A stretch of 64,000 nucleotides of DNA from Streptomyces hiroshimensis (GTDB lineage: Bacteria > Actinomycetota > Actinomycetes > Streptomycetales > Streptomycetaceae): positions 62,001 to 126,000 of the forward strand of contig NZ_BMUT01000010.1 in the NCBI RefSeq assembly GCF_014650335.1, in the 5' to 3' direction. Under the pieces are notes generated by a model. The model was given only the letters and a program-made list of their open reading frames with translations. It was not told where the DNA came from and searched no databases. Positions 24,595-33,281 of this stretch are shown in pieces; positions within the stretch are counted from its first letter, which is position 1, and each line of letters begins with the position of its first letter. A program made the translations under genes and the position numbers.

Positions 24595-26442
24595 GTGCCC
24601 ACTCGCCCGTCCGACCCCCGTCCCCGCTCCCTGCGCAGACCCGCGGCCCTCGGCTCCCTCGTCGCCGGCGCACTCGCTGCGGGCCTGCTCGCCGCCCCGC
24701 AGCCGGCGAACGCCGAGGGCCTGCGTATCCACGACATCCAGGGCACGACCCGGGTGTCCCCGCTCGCCGGCCGGCAGGTGTCGGGCGTCCCCGGCGTCGT
24801 CACGGCCGTACGCGCGTTCGGCTCGGCGCGCGGCTTCTGGCTGCAGGACACGCACCCGGACCGCAACGACGCGACGAGCGAGGGCATCTTCGTCTTCACC
24901 GGCTCCACCACGCCGGCGGTGGCCGTGGGCGACGCCGTGACCGTCTCCGGCACCGTCGCCGAGTACTACCCGGGCGGCGAGAAGGCCGGCCTGCAGTCGG
25001 TCACCCAGCTCACCAGGGCCACGTGGACGGTGCGCTCCTCCGGCAACGCCCTGCCCGCCCCGGTGAAGCTGCGCCCGTCGCAGATCCCCGACCGCTACGC
25101 GCCCGACGCGCACGGCGGCTCCATCGAGAAGCTCCCGCTGCGGCCGGGCTCGTACGCCCTGGACCGCTACGAGTCACTGGAGGGCATGCGCGTCTCCGTG
25201 CAGGACGCCCCGGTCGTCGGCGCCACCAGCGAGCACAAGGACCTGTGGGTCACCGCCGAGCCCCGCCACAACCGCACCGCCCGCGGCGGCACGCTCTACG
25301 GCTCCTACCGCGACCCGAACGCGGGCCGGGTCAAGGTGGCCTCGCTGATCCCCTTCGCCCAGCGCCCCTTCCCCGTCGCGAACGTCGGCGACGAGCTGAC
25401 CGGCACCACCGCGGGCCCGCTGGACTACGACAACTTCGGCGGCTACACGCTGCAGGCCACCGAGCTCGGCAAGCTCGCCGGTCACGGCCTGAAGCGCGAG
25501 ACGACGCGCAAGCAGCGCGGCGACGAGCTCTCGGTCGCCACGTACAACGTGGAGAACCTCTCCCCCAGGACGCCGCAGGCGAAGTTCGACCGGCTGGCGG
25601 CCGCGCTGGTCACCAACCTCGCCTCGCCCGACATCGTCGCCCTGGAGGAGGTCCAGGACGACAACGGCACCACCGACGACGGCACCGTCGACGCCGGACA
25701 GACGCTGAAGAAGCTCAAGGACGCCATCAAGGCGGCCGGTGGCCCGGCGTACGAGGCGCGGCAGATCAACCCCGTCAACGGGCAGGACGGCGGCCAGCCG
25801 GGCGGCAACATCCGCACCGCCTTCCTCTTCAACCCCGCCCGGGTCTCCTTCACCGACACCCCCGGCGGCGACTCCACCACCGCCGTCAGGGCCGTCCGTG
25901 CGGGCGGCAAGGCCGCGCTGACCGCCTCGCCCGGCCGTATCGACCCCGGCAACGCCGCGTGGGCGAACAGCCGCAAGCCCCTCGTGGGCCAGTTCACCTT
26001 CCGGGGCGAGCGGGTCTTCGTCGTCGCGAACCACTTCAACTCCAAGGGCGGCGACCAGGGCCTCGACAGCCGCTTCCAGCCCCCGGCCCGCTCCTCGGAG
26101 GTGCAGCGCAACCAGCAGGCCAAGGCGGTGAACGCCTTCGTCAAGCAGCTGCTGGCGGCCGACCGGCAGGCGAACGTCATCGTCGCGGGCGACCTGAACG
26201 ACTACCAGTTCTCGTCCGCCCTGAAGACCCTCACCGCGGGCAAGGTGCTGACCGACCAGGTCGGCCGGCTGCCGCGCGGCGAGCGCTACGGCTACGTCTA
26301 CCAGGGCAACTCCCAGGTGCTGGACCACATCCTGACCAGCTCTCACGTGCGCCGCGTGGACTACGACATCGTGCACGTCAACGCGGAGTTCGCCGACCAG
26401 GCCAGCGACCACGACCCGCAGGTGCTGCGCTGGAAGCCGTAG
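24595..26442 (+). CDS. Secreted endonuclease/exonuclease/phosphatase-family nuclease
   Basis: This 615-residue exported protein has a Sec signal with a basic N-region (RPRSLRRP), a hydrophobic core and a cleavage site near AANA/EGLR at about residue 41. An OB-fold-like domain follows (GVVTAVRAFGSARGFWLQD), then an EEP domain: ATYNVENLSP, VALEEVQDDNG, RVFVVANHFNSKGGD, VAGDLNDYQFSSAL and the terminal ASDHDPQVLRW. This order matches extracellular nucleases of the ExeM/NucH type. Start is GTG with GGGAGG before it. It probably degrades external DNA for phosphate or nutrient use; PhoX nearby fits a phosphate theme, but this is inference. Confidence 0.88.
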   Translation: MPTRPSDPRPRSLRRPAALGSLVAGALAAGLLAAPQPANAEGLRIHDIQGTTRVSPLAGRQVSGVPGVVTAVRAFGSARGFWLQDTHPDRNDATSEGIFVFTGSTTPAVAVGDAVTVSGTVAEYYPGGEKAGLQSVTQLTRATWTVRSSGNALPAPVKLRPSQIPDRYAPDAHGGSIEKLPLRPGSYALDRYESLEGMRVSVQDAPVVGATSEHKDLWVTAEPRHNRTARGGTLYGSYRDPNAGRVKVASLIPFAQRPFPVANVGDELTGTTAGPLDYDNFGGYTLQATELGKLAGHGLKRETTRKQRGDELSVATYNVENLSPRTPQAKFDRLAAALVTNLASPDIVALEEVQDDNGTTDDGTVDAGQTLKKLKDAIKAAGGPAYEARQINPVNGQDGGQPGGNIRTAFLFNPARVSFTDTPGGDSTTAVRAVRAGGKAALTASPGRIDPGNAAWANSRKPLVGQFTFRGERVFVVANHFNSKGGDQGLDSRFQPPARSSEVQRNQQAKAVNAFVKQLLAADRQANVIVAGDLNDYQFSSALKTLTAGKVLTDQVGRLPRGERYGYVYQGNSQVLDHILTSSHVRRVDYDIVHVNAEFADQASDHDPQVLRWKP

Positions 26443-26532
26443 AAGCGCTGGAAGCCGCAGAAGCCGTAGCAGTGCTTAGCGGTTCGCGGCAGAACAATTA
26501 AATAGACCTGTACGGTCGAAGGGGCCGAGAAT

Positions 26533-26548
26533 CCTGTTCCAGAACAGG
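26533..26548. promoter_or_regulatory. 16-bp palindrome upstream of dapA
   Basis: CCTGTTC and GAACAGG are perfect 7-bp arms around CA, 28 bp before the dapA ATG. An AT-rich patch (ACAATTAAATAG, 26506-26517) lies just upstream and could hold the promoter. The position suits an operator. Confidence 0.5.
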
Positions 26549-26575
26549 ACCACCCGACCCGGAGCGTGAAGCACC

Positions 26576-27466
26576 ATGCTGCCCACCAGCCCCTTCGGCC
26601 GTACCGTCTGCGCGATGGTCACCCCCTTCACCCCGGAGGGGGAGCTCGACCTCGACGGGGCGCAGGCCCTCGCCGACCGCCTCGTCGGGGACGGCGGCTG
26701 CGACGGCCTCGTCCTCAGCGGCACCACCGGCGAGTCGCCGACCACGAGCGATGCGGAGAAGAGCGCGCTCGTCCGGGCCGTGGCCGAGGCCGTCGGCGAC
26801 CGGGCGCGCATCACGGCGGGCGTCGGCTCGGCCGACACCCGCCACACCGTGGAACTGGCCCGGGCGGCCGAGGCGGCCGGGGCGCACGGCGTGCTCGTGG
26901 TGACCCCGTACTACAGCCGGCCGCCGCAGGAGGACATCGCCGAGCACTTCCTGACCGTGGCCGACGGGACCGGGCTGCCCGTGATGCTCTACGACATCCC
27001 GGGCCGCACCGCCACCCGCATCGAGCCCGCCACCATGCTGCGCCTGGCCGAGCACCCGCGCATCGCGGGCGTCAAGGACTGCGCGTACGACCTGCTGGGC
27101 AGCGCCAAGGTCATCGCCGCCACGGATCTCGCGTACTACTCGGGCTCGGAGGAGCTCAACCTTCCGCTGCGCTCCGTGGGCGCGACCGGCTACGTCAGCA
27201 CGGTCGCCAACGTCGCGGGCCCGGTGCTGGCCGCGGCCCTGGACGCCTTCGACCGCGGCGCCCCGGCGGAGGCCACCCGCCTGCACCGGCAGGTGCTGCC
27301 CCTGGTCGAGCTGATGATGGCGTCCGGCCTGCCCGGCACGGTCACGGCGAAGGCCCTGCTGAACGCCCTCGGCCGACCGGCCGGCCCGGTACGCCCGCCG
27401 CTGCGCGCGGCAAGCCCCGAGCGCACGGAGGCGCTGCTCAAGGCGTACGCGGAGCTGGGGCTCTAG
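26576..27466 (+). CDS. dapA: 4-hydroxy-tetrahydrodipicolinate synthase
   Basis: This 296-residue class-I aldolase joins pyruvate and aspartate semialdehyde in DAP/lysine synthesis. The Schiff-base lysine is K167 in IAGVKDCAYD and the catalytic Tyr139 is in MLYDIPGRT. The family signature GTTGESPTTSDAEK is at residues 49-62. Streptomyces often carry several dapA-like genes, but this one is full length with all key residues and lies next to dapD, supporting the biosynthetic role. The precursor aspartate semialdehyde is shared with ectB in the same window. Confidence 0.93.
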   Translation: MLPTSPFGRTVCAMVTPFTPEGELDLDGAQALADRLVGDGGCDGLVLSGTTGESPTTSDAEKSALVRAVAEAVGDRARITAGVGSADTRHTVELARAAEAAGAHGVLVVTPYYSRPPQEDIAEHFLTVADGTGLPVMLYDIPGRTATRIEPATMLRLAEHPRIAGVKDCAYDLLGSAKVIAATDLAYYSGSEELNLPLRSVGATGYVSTVANVAGPVLAAALDAFDRGAPAEATRLHRQVLPLVELMMASGLPGTVTAKALLNALGRPAGPVRPPLRAASPERTEALLKAYAELGL

Positions 27467-27513
27467 CGCGGACCGCGCCGATCGCCTCCGCTCCGGCCCG
27501 GGCAGGCACAGCA

Positions 27514-27554
27514 GAGCGCCCTCCCGGGGCCGGTCGGGCCCCGGGAGGGCGCTC
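27514..27554. terminator. Bidirectional terminator between dapA and dapD
   Basis: The 18-base arms, GAGCGCCCTCCCGGGGCC and its exact complement, surround a five-base loop. It sits between the two convergent stop codons and should end both transcripts. Confidence 0.88.
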
Positions 27555-27575
27555 GTGTGCAGGTGACCGCGGGAC

Positions 27576-28565
27576 TCAGTTGTGGCTGTGCAGGATCTCG
27601 TTCAGGCCGCCCCAGGTGCTCTTGTAGGGGCGGGCCTCGACGGCGCCCGTCGTGGAGTTGCGGCGGAAGAGGATGTTGTCCGCGCCCGACAGGGTCAGTG
27701 CCTTGACGATCTCGCCGTCCGGCAGGGTGACGCGCGTGCCGGCCGTCACGTACAGGCCCGCCTCGACGACGCACTCGTCGCCGAGCGCGATGCCGATGCC
27801 CGACTCGGCGCCGAGCAGGCAGCGCTCGCCGATGGAGATGATCTGCTTGCCGCCGCCGGAGAGCGTGCCCATGGTGGACGCGCCGCCGCCGATGTCGGTG
27901 CCGTCGCCGACGACGACGCCCGCGCTGATGCGGCCCTCGACCATGGAGGTGCCCAGCGTGCCGGCGTTGAAGTTGACGAAGCCCTCGTGCATGACGGTGG
28001 TGCCGGAGCCGATGTAGGCGCCGAGGCGGACGCGGTCGGCGTCGGCGATCCGGACGCCGGACGGGGCGACGTAGTCCGTCATCCGCGGGAACTTGTCGAT
28101 GCTGGTCACCTGCAGGTGCAGGCCCTCCGCGCGGGCGGCCAGGCGGGCGCTTTCGACCTGGGAGACGGCGACGGGGCCGAGCGAGGTCCAGGCGACGTTG
28201 GCGAGCAGGCCGAAGATGCCGTCCAGGTTCTGGCCGTGCGGCTTGACCAGGCGGTGGGAGAGCAGGTGCAGGCGCAGGTAGGCGTCGTGCGCGTCGAGCG
28301 GCTTGTCGTCCAGCGAGGCGATGACCGTACGGACGGCCACGACCTCGACGCCCCGGCGCGGGTCCGGGCCGACGGCCTTGAGGGCGTTCTCGCCGAGCAG
28401 CTCGGCGGCGCGCTCGGCGCTCAGGCGCTCGGTGCCGGCCTGGCCGGCGTCCTCGGTGAGCTCCGGAGCGGGGAACCAGGTGTCGAGGACGGTCCCGTCC
28501 TCGGTGATCGTGGCAAGGCCGGCGGCGACGGCGCCGGTGGTACGGGAGGCAACAGCATCGGTCAT
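27576..28565 (-). CDS. dapD: 2,3,4,5-tetrahydropyridine-2,6-dicarboxylate N-succinyltransferase
   Basis: This 329-residue actinobacterial-type DapD adds succinyl from succinyl-CoA to tetrahydrodipicolinate. The left-handed beta-helix shows as hexapeptide repeats in VRLGAYIGSGTTVMHEG, GRISAGVVVGDGTDIGGGAS and ERCLLGAESGIGIALGDE. The N-terminal domain ends with SIDKFPRMTDYVAP, and the C-terminus LFRRNSTTGAVEARPYK is typical. It supplies meso-DAP for the cell wall and lysine. Confidence 0.95.
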   Translation of the reverse strand: MTDAVASRTTGAVAAGLATITEDGTVLDTWFPAPELTEDAGQAGTERLSAERAAELLGENALKAVGPDPRRGVEVVAVRTVIASLDDKPLDAHDAYLRLHLLSHRLVKPHGQNLDGIFGLLANVAWTSLGPVAVSQVESARLAARAEGLHLQVTSIDKFPRMTDYVAPSGVRIADADRVRLGAYIGSGTTVMHEGFVNFNAGTLGTSMVEGRISAGVVVGDGTDIGGGASTMGTLSGGGKQIISIGERCLLGAESGIGIALGDECVVEAGLYVTAGTRVTLPDGEIVKALTLSGADNILFRRNSTTGAVEARPYKSTWGGLNEILHSHN

Positions 28566-28641
28566 GCTCGAAAACCTAACCGGAGGGGCCCTCTCAAGGC
28601 GAACTCACGGCGCACCGGTCGCCTCACCGGCGCGTACGGCC

Positions 28642-29007
28642 CTACGCGACGAGCGATCGCTTGGGGCTCAGCACGCAGAACTCGTTGCCCTCGGGGTCGG
28701 CGAGGACGCGCCAGGAGACGTCCGGGCCCTGTCCCACGTCCGCCGGGCGGGCGCCGAGCGCGGTGATGCGCGCGACCTCGGCGTCGAGGTCGTCGGGGTT
28801 GAGGTCGATGTGCAGCCGGTTCTTGAGGGTCTTGCCCTCCGCCACGGGCACGAAGGTGATGCCGGGAGTCGCGGATTCGTCAACGCCGATGACGATTTCC
28901 GCGTCATCCTCGTAGAGCACCTTCCAGTCGAGGACACCGCACCAGAACCGCGCCTGCGCGCGCATGTCGTGTGCGTCGATCACGATGGTGTAGAGCGAAG
29001 AAGCCAT
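28642..29007 (-). CDS. VOC family protein (glyoxalase/bleomycin-resistance fold)
   Basis: This 121-residue protein has two beta-alpha-beta-beta-beta units typical of vicinal oxygen chelate folds. It starts YTIVIDAHDMRAQARFWCGVLDW and ends VLADPEGNEFCVLSPKRS. The pattern HIDLNPDDLDAEVARITALGA fits members often annotated as glyoxalase-like. The start is set at MASSLYT; an upstream start 15 codons earlier would overlap the promoter of the divergent deiminase gene. Function is unknown. Confidence 0.82.
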   Translation of the reverse strand: MASSLYTIVIDAHDMRAQARFWCGVLDWKVLYEDDAEIVIGVDESATPGITFVPVAEGKTLKNRLHIDLNPDDLDAEVARITALGARPADVGQGPDVSWRVLADPEGNEFCVLSPKRSLVA

Positions 29008-29046
29008 GGCCACAGTCTGTCCCAGCGGCTCCGAGGATTCCCGACG

Positions 29047-30051
29047 ATGCATCAGATGTCCGCCGAATCACAGCCCCACCTGCGCACCTTCATGGGCTGG
29101 CCGCCGGCCGGCCCCGTCTGGGGCCGGTACACCGCAGCCGTCCGGGAGGACGTCGCCGCCGTCGCGCGGACGATCGCGGAGTACGAGCCCGTGGTGCTGC
29201 TCGCGGCGCCCGAGGACGCCGGGGCTGCGCGGACGGCGTGCGGCGGGGGCGTCGAGGTCGTGCCCGTGCCCGTCGACGACCTCTGGCTGCGCGACTCCGG
29301 CCCCGTCTTCGTGACCGGGCCCGGCGGGGCCGCCGCGGGCATCGACTTCGGCTTCAACGGCTGGGGCGGCAAGCAGGAGCACCCCCGCGACCGCCTGGTG
29401 GCACGCCGGGTGCTGGAGGCCTTCGGGGTGCCCCGCATCCAGGCGCCGATCGTGGCCGAGGGGGGCTCGCTGGAGACCGACGGCGAGGGAACGCTGCTGG
29501 TCACCGAGAGCTCGCTGGTCAACGACAACCGCAACCCGGGCCGCTCGCGCGACGACATCGAGAAGACCCTCAAGGAACTCCTCGGCGCCCGCAAGGTGAT
29601 CTGGCTGGAGGGCGTCCGCGGCGAGGACGTCACCGACTGCCACGTCGACGCCCTCGCCCGCTTCGCCGCCCCCGGCACGGTCCTGCTGAGCAGCCCGCCG
29701 CCCGGGGCGCGGCCGGACGTCTGGACGCGCGTGTACGAGCAGGCCCGCGCCACCCTGGAGACGGCCACCGACGCCCACGGCCGCCGCCTGCAGATCGTGG
29801 GCCTCCCCGAACCGGACCCGGCCGCCCTCGGCAAGCGCGGCGAGGACTTCCTCGGCTGCTACGCCAACTACTACATGGCGAACGGCGCCGTCGTCCTCCC
29901 CCGCTTCGGCGACCGCCGCGCCGACGACCGCGCGGCCTCGCTCCTCCGCGACCTCCACCCCGGCCACGAACTCCGCCAGGTGGAGATCCACACCCTCGCC
30001 GAGGGCGGCGGCGGCATCCACTGCGCCACACAGCAGCAGCCCGCCCTCTGA
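29047..30051 (+). CDS. Agmatine deiminase family protein
   Basis: This 334-residue member of the guanidine-modifying (pentein) superfamily is close to agmatine deiminase, which turns agmatine into N-carbamoylputrescine. The catalytic cysteine is C326 in GGGGIHCATQQQP. The substrate segments WLRDSGPVFV, NGWGGKQ, VAEGGSLETDGEGTLL and DCHVDALARF carry the conserved Asp, Glu and His. Two ATGs (29047 and 29056) could start it. It stands alone; peptidylarginine-deiminase-like relatives share these motifs, so the substrate is probable, not certain. Its stop lies inside the terminator. Confidence 0.87.
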   Translation: MHQMSAESQPHLRTFMGWPPAGPVWGRYTAAVREDVAAVARTIAEYEPVVLLAAPEDAGAARTACGGGVEVVPVPVDDLWLRDSGPVFVTGPGGAAAGIDFGFNGWGGKQEHPRDRLVARRVLEAFGVPRIQAPIVAEGGSLETDGEGTLLVTESSLVNDNRNPGRSRDDIEKTLKELLGARKVIWLEGVRGEDVTDCHVDALARFAAPGTVLLSSPPPGARPDVWTRVYEQARATLETATDAHGRRLQIVGLPEPDPAALGKRGEDFLGCYANYYMANGAVVLPRFGDRRADDRAASLLRDLHPGHELRQVEIHTLAEGGGGIHCATQQQPAL

Positions 30052-30072
30052 CCGGTGGTCAGGGGGCGGGCT
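30038..30072. terminator. Bidirectional terminator between the deiminase gene and the suf operon
   Basis: AGCCCGCC and GGCGGGCT form the base of the stem and CTGACC/GGTCAG its top, with a two-base mismatch and a three-base loop. The deiminase stop codon is inside the left arm. It also follows the last suf gene on the other strand. Confidence 0.78.
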
Positions 30073-30114
30073 GTCCTGCGCATTTCCTGCGCATTCCCTA
30101 CGCGGTCGGACGGC

Positions 30115-30453
30115 TCAGACGTTGAAGCCGAGCGCGCGGAGCTGCTCGCGGCCGTCGTCCGTGATCTTGTCCGGGCCCCACGGCGGCATCCAGACCCAGT
30201 TGATCCGGAGCTCGTTGACGATGCCCTCGGTGGCCGACTTGGCCTGGTCCTCGATGACGTCGGTCAGCGGGCAGGCCGCGGACGTCAGGGTCATGTCGAG
30301 GGTGGCGATGTTGGCGTCGTCGATGTGGATGCCGTAGATCAGGCCGAGGTTGACGACGTCGATGCCCAGCTCGGGGTCGACCACGTCGTAGAGGGCCTCG
30401 CGGACCTCTTCCTCCGTGGCCGGCTTGGTGGTCACCTCTGCGTTGTCACTCAT
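30115..30453 (-). CDS. sufT: MIP18/DUF59 metal-sulfur cluster assembly factor (SufT-like)
   Basis: This 112-residue protein has the MIP18 motif VVDPELGIDVVNLGLIYGI (residues 24-42) and a conserved Cys in LTSAACPLTDVIE. It ends in WMPPWGPDKITDDGREQLRALGF. Such proteins help mature or target Fe-S clusters and are usually the last gene of actinobacterial suf operons. It overlaps sufU by four bases. The name SufT is by family and context. Confidence 0.9.
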   Translation of the reverse strand: MSDNAEVTTKPATEEEVREALYDVVDPELGIDVVNLGLIYGIHIDDANIATLDMTLTSAACPLTDVIEDQAKSATEGIVNELRINWVWMPPWGPDKITDDGREQLRALGFNV

Positions 30454-30914
30454 GCGGTCTTCCTTTCAGCGCTCTCGCCCATTGCCTGGGCGGTCGCGTC
30501 CTTCCACGCCATCCAGCTCAGCAGAGCACACTTCACGCGCGCCGGATACTTGGAGACGCCGGCGAACGCGACCGCGTCCTCCAGCACCTCCTCCATCGCG
30601 TCGTCCGGCTCGATGCGGCCCTTGGACTGCATCAGTTCCAGGAAGGTCTCCTGGATCTTCTGCGCCTCCTCCAGCCCCTTGCCGACCAGCAGCTCGTTGA
30701 GCACGGAGGCGCTGGCCTGGCTGATGGAGCAGCCCTGGCCCTCGTACGAGACGTCCTCGATGGTGTGGCCGGCCATGCGCACCCGCAGCGTGATCTCGTC
30801 GCCGCAGGTCGGGTTGACGTGGTGCACCTCGGCGTCGCCGTCCCGCAAGCCCCGGCCGTGCGGGTGCTTGTAGTGGTCCAGGATGACGTCCTGGTACATC
30901 GAATCCAGCTTCAC
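30450..30914 (-). CDS. sufU: Fe-S cluster assembly sulfur-transfer protein SufU
   Basis: This 154-residue SufU accepts sulfur from SufS with zinc at its site. The three Zn/sulfur cysteines lie in PTCGDEITLRV, GQGCSISQAS and VKCALLSW, and the conserved Asp is in CGDE. It begins MYQDVILDHYKHPHGRGL, the family start. Overlaps at its 3' end and a 12-base gap to sufS mark it as part of the operon. Confidence 0.94.
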   Translation of the reverse strand: MKLDSMYQDVILDHYKHPHGRGLRDGDAEVHHVNPTCGDEITLRVRMAGHTIEDVSYEGQGCSISQASASVLNELLVGKGLEEAQKIQETFLELMQSKGRIEPDDAMEEVLEDAVAFAGVSKYPARVKCALLSWMAWKDATAQAMGESAERKTA

Positions 30915-30926
30915 AAGATCCCCGCT

Positions 30927-32183
30927 CTACCCGAAGAAGTTCCGGACGTGCTCCAGGCCCTCGATCAAGGCATCGACCTCACCGGGGGTGGAGTACAGAT
31001 AGAACGACGCCCGCGTGGTCGCAGGAATTCCGTACCGCAGGCAGACGGGACGGGCGCAGTGGTGGCCGACGCGCACCGCGATGCCCTGCTCGTCGAGGAC
31101 CTGGCCCACGTCGTGCGGGTGGATGTCACCGAGCGTGAAGGAGATCGCGGCGCCGCGGTCCTCGGCCGTGGTGGGGCCGATGATGCGCAGGTCCGGCACC
31201 TCCTGGAGGCGGCGGACGGCGTACTGCGTGATCGCGTGCTCGTGCCGGGCGATGTTCTCCATGCCGATCGAGGTGAGGTAGTCCACCGCGGCGCCGAGGC
31301 CGACGGCCTGGGCGATCGGGGGCGTACCGGCCTCGAACTTGTGCGGCGCGGGGGCGTAGGTGGAGGAGTGCATCGAGACGGTCTCGATCATCTCGCCGCC
31401 GCCGAGGAACGGCGGGAGGTCCTCCAGCAGCTCCTGGCGGCCCCACAGGACGCCGATGCCCGTCGGGCCGCACATCTTGTGGCCGGTGAAGGCCACGAAG
31501 TCGGCCTGGAGGGCCTGGACGTCCAGCACCATGTGCGGGGCGGCCTGGGAGGCGTCGATGACGACGAGCGCACCGACCTCCTGGGCGCGCCGGACGATGG
31601 TCTCGACGGGGTTGATCGTGCCCATGATGTTGGAGACCAGCACGAACGAGACGACCTTGGTCTTCTCGGTGATGATCTCGTCGATGTTGGACAGGTCGAG
31701 CCGGCCGTCGTCGGTGAGGCCGAACCACTTCAGCTTCGCGCCGGTGCGCTGCGAGAGCAGCTGCCACGGGACGATGTTGGAGTGGTGCTCCATCTCCGTG
31801 ATGACGATCTCGGTCTCGTGGTCGACCCGGTAGGGCTCGTCGGCCCAGCCGAGCATGTTGGCCACGAGGTTGAGCGACTCGGAGGCGTTCTTGGTGAAGA
31901 TCACCTCGTCGCGGCTGGGGGCGTTGATGAAGGCGGCGACCTTGTCGCGCGCGCCCTCGTACAGCGCCGTGGCCTCCTCGGCGATGGTGTAGACGCCGCG
32001 GTGGACGTTGGCGTTGTGCCGCTCGTAGTACGCGTTGAGCGCGTCGAGCACCTGGCGCGGCTTCTGGGAGGTGGCCGCGGAGTCCAGGTAGACGATCTTC
32101 TTACCGTCGTGGACCGTGCGGTCCAGGATGGGGAAGTCCTTGCGAATCGCCTCGGTGTCGAGGAGGCCCGGCAGTATGGTCAC
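30927..32183 (-). CDS. sufS: Cysteine desulfurase SufS
   Basis: This 418-residue group-II cysteine desulfurase takes sulfur from cysteine as a persulfide. The PLP lysine is in AFTGHKMCGPTGIG and the reactive cysteine is in RVGHHCARPVCLR near residue 370. KIVYLDSAATSQKP and VVIDASQAAPH are the other cofactor motifs. Its start overlaps the sufC stop by four bases. Confidence 0.96.
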   Translation of the reverse strand: MTILPGLLDTEAIRKDFPILDRTVHDGKKIVYLDSAATSQKPRQVLDALNAYYERHNANVHRGVYTIAEEATALYEGARDKVAAFINAPSRDEVIFTKNASESLNLVANMLGWADEPYRVDHETEIVITEMEHHSNIVPWQLLSQRTGAKLKWFGLTDDGRLDLSNIDEIITEKTKVVSFVLVSNIMGTINPVETIVRRAQEVGALVVIDASQAAPHMVLDVQALQADFVAFTGHKMCGPTGIGVLWGRQELLEDLPPFLGGGEMIETVSMHSSTYAPAPHKFEAGTPPIAQAVGLGAAVDYLTSIGMENIARHEHAITQYAVRRLQEVPDLRIIGPTTAEDRGAAISFTLGDIHPHDVGQVLDEQGIAVRVGHHCARPVCLRYGIPATTRASFYLYSTPGEVDALIEGLEHVRNFFG

Positions 32184-32947
32184 GCGGTTACGCCACCCTT
32201 CGTCTGGTAGGCCTCGTAGCCCTCGGACTCCAGCTTGTCGGCGAGCTCGGCGCCGCCGGACTCGACGATGCGACCGCCGGAGAAGACGTGGACGAAGTCG
32301 GGCTTGATGTAGCGCAGGATGCGCGTGTAGTGCGTGATCAGCAGGGTGCCGACCTCACCGGTCTCGCGGACGCGGTTGACGCCCTCGGAGACCTGGCGCA
32401 GGGCGTCGACGTCGAGGCCGGAGTCGGTCTCGTCGAGGATCGCGATCTTCGGCTTGAGGAGCTCCAGCTGGAGGATCTCGTGGCGCTTCTTCTCACCGCC
32501 GGAGAAGCCCTCGTTGACGTTGCGCTCGGCGAAGGCGGGGTCCATGTTGAGGCGCTCCATGGCCCCCTTGACCTCCTTCACCCAGGTGCGCAGCTTGGGG
32601 GCCTCGCCGCGGATGGCGGTGGCGGAGGTGCGCAGGAAGTTGGAGACCGAGACGCCGGGCACCTCGACGGGGTACTGCATGGCGAGGAAGACGCCGGCGC
32701 GGGCGCGCTCGTCGACGGACATCGCGAGGACGTCCTCGCCGTCGAGGGTGACGGTGCCGCCGGTGATCGTGTACTTGGGGTGACCCGCGAGGGAGTACGC
32801 CAGGGTCGACTTGCCGGAGCCGTTGGGGCCCATGATGGCGTGGGTCTCGCCCTGCTTCACGGTCAGGTCGACGCCCTTGAGGATCTCGCGCGGGCCGTTC
32901 TCGGCTTCGACGGAGACGTGCAGGTCGTGGATCTCAAGCGTTGCCAT
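32180..32947 (-). CDS. sufC: Fe-S cluster assembly ATPase SufC
   Basis: This 255-residue ABC ATPase drives the SufBCD scaffold. Walker A is GPNGSGKST (around residues 39-47), the signature is FSGGEKKRHEIL and Walker B is IAILDETDSGLD. It has no membrane partner, as usual for SufC. The frame runs open upstream, but MATLEIHDLHVSVE at 32947 is the family start. Confidence 0.96.
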   Translation of the reverse strand: MATLEIHDLHVSVEAENGPREILKGVDLTVKQGETHAIMGPNGSGKSTLAYSLAGHPKYTITGGTVTLDGEDVLAMSVDERARAGVFLAMQYPVEVPGVSVSNFLRTSATAIRGEAPKLRTWVKEVKGAMERLNMDPAFAERNVNEGFSGGEKKRHEILQLELLKPKIAILDETDSGLDVDALRQVSEGVNRVRETGEVGTLLITHYTRILRYIKPDFVHVFSGGRIVESGGAELADKLESEGYEAYQTKGGVTA

Positions 32948-32954
32948 GGGGAAC

Positions 32955-33281
32955 TCAGGACTCCTGGGTGACGGAGACGAGCACGTCGTCCCCTTCGATC
33001 TTGACGGGGTATACGGGGACGGGGCGCGTGGCGGGCAGGCCGGAGGGCTTGCCGGTGCGCAGGTCGAAGCTGGAGCCGTGCAGCCAGCACTCGATCGCGC
33101 AGTCCTCCACCTCGCCCTCGGAGAGCGAGACATTCGCGTGCGAGCAGATGTCGTTGATGGCGAAGACCTCTCCCTCGGTGCGGACGAGGGAGACGGGGAC
33201 GCCGTCGATCTCGACCCGCTTGGGGGTGTCCTCTTCCAGGTCGCTCAGCGCGGCCGCGCGGACGTAGGGGTTCTCGCTCAT
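32955..33281 (-). CDS. Rieske-type [2Fe-2S] ferredoxin subunit in the suf operon
   Basis: This 108-residue protein has the Rieske ligand pairs C-x-H in DICSHANVSL and C-x2-H in CWLHGSSFDLRTG. It resembles the ferredoxin subunit of non-haem iron oxygenases. In actinobacterial suf operons such a gene sits between sufD and sufC and probably passes electrons for cluster building. It overlaps sufD by four bases and is seven bases from sufC. Confidence 0.9.
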   Translation of the reverse strand: MSENPYVRAAALSDLEEDTPKRVEIDGVPVSLVRTEGEVFAINDICSHANVSLSEGEVEDCAIECWLHGSSFDLRTGKPSGLPATRPVPVYPVKIEGDDVLVSVTQES

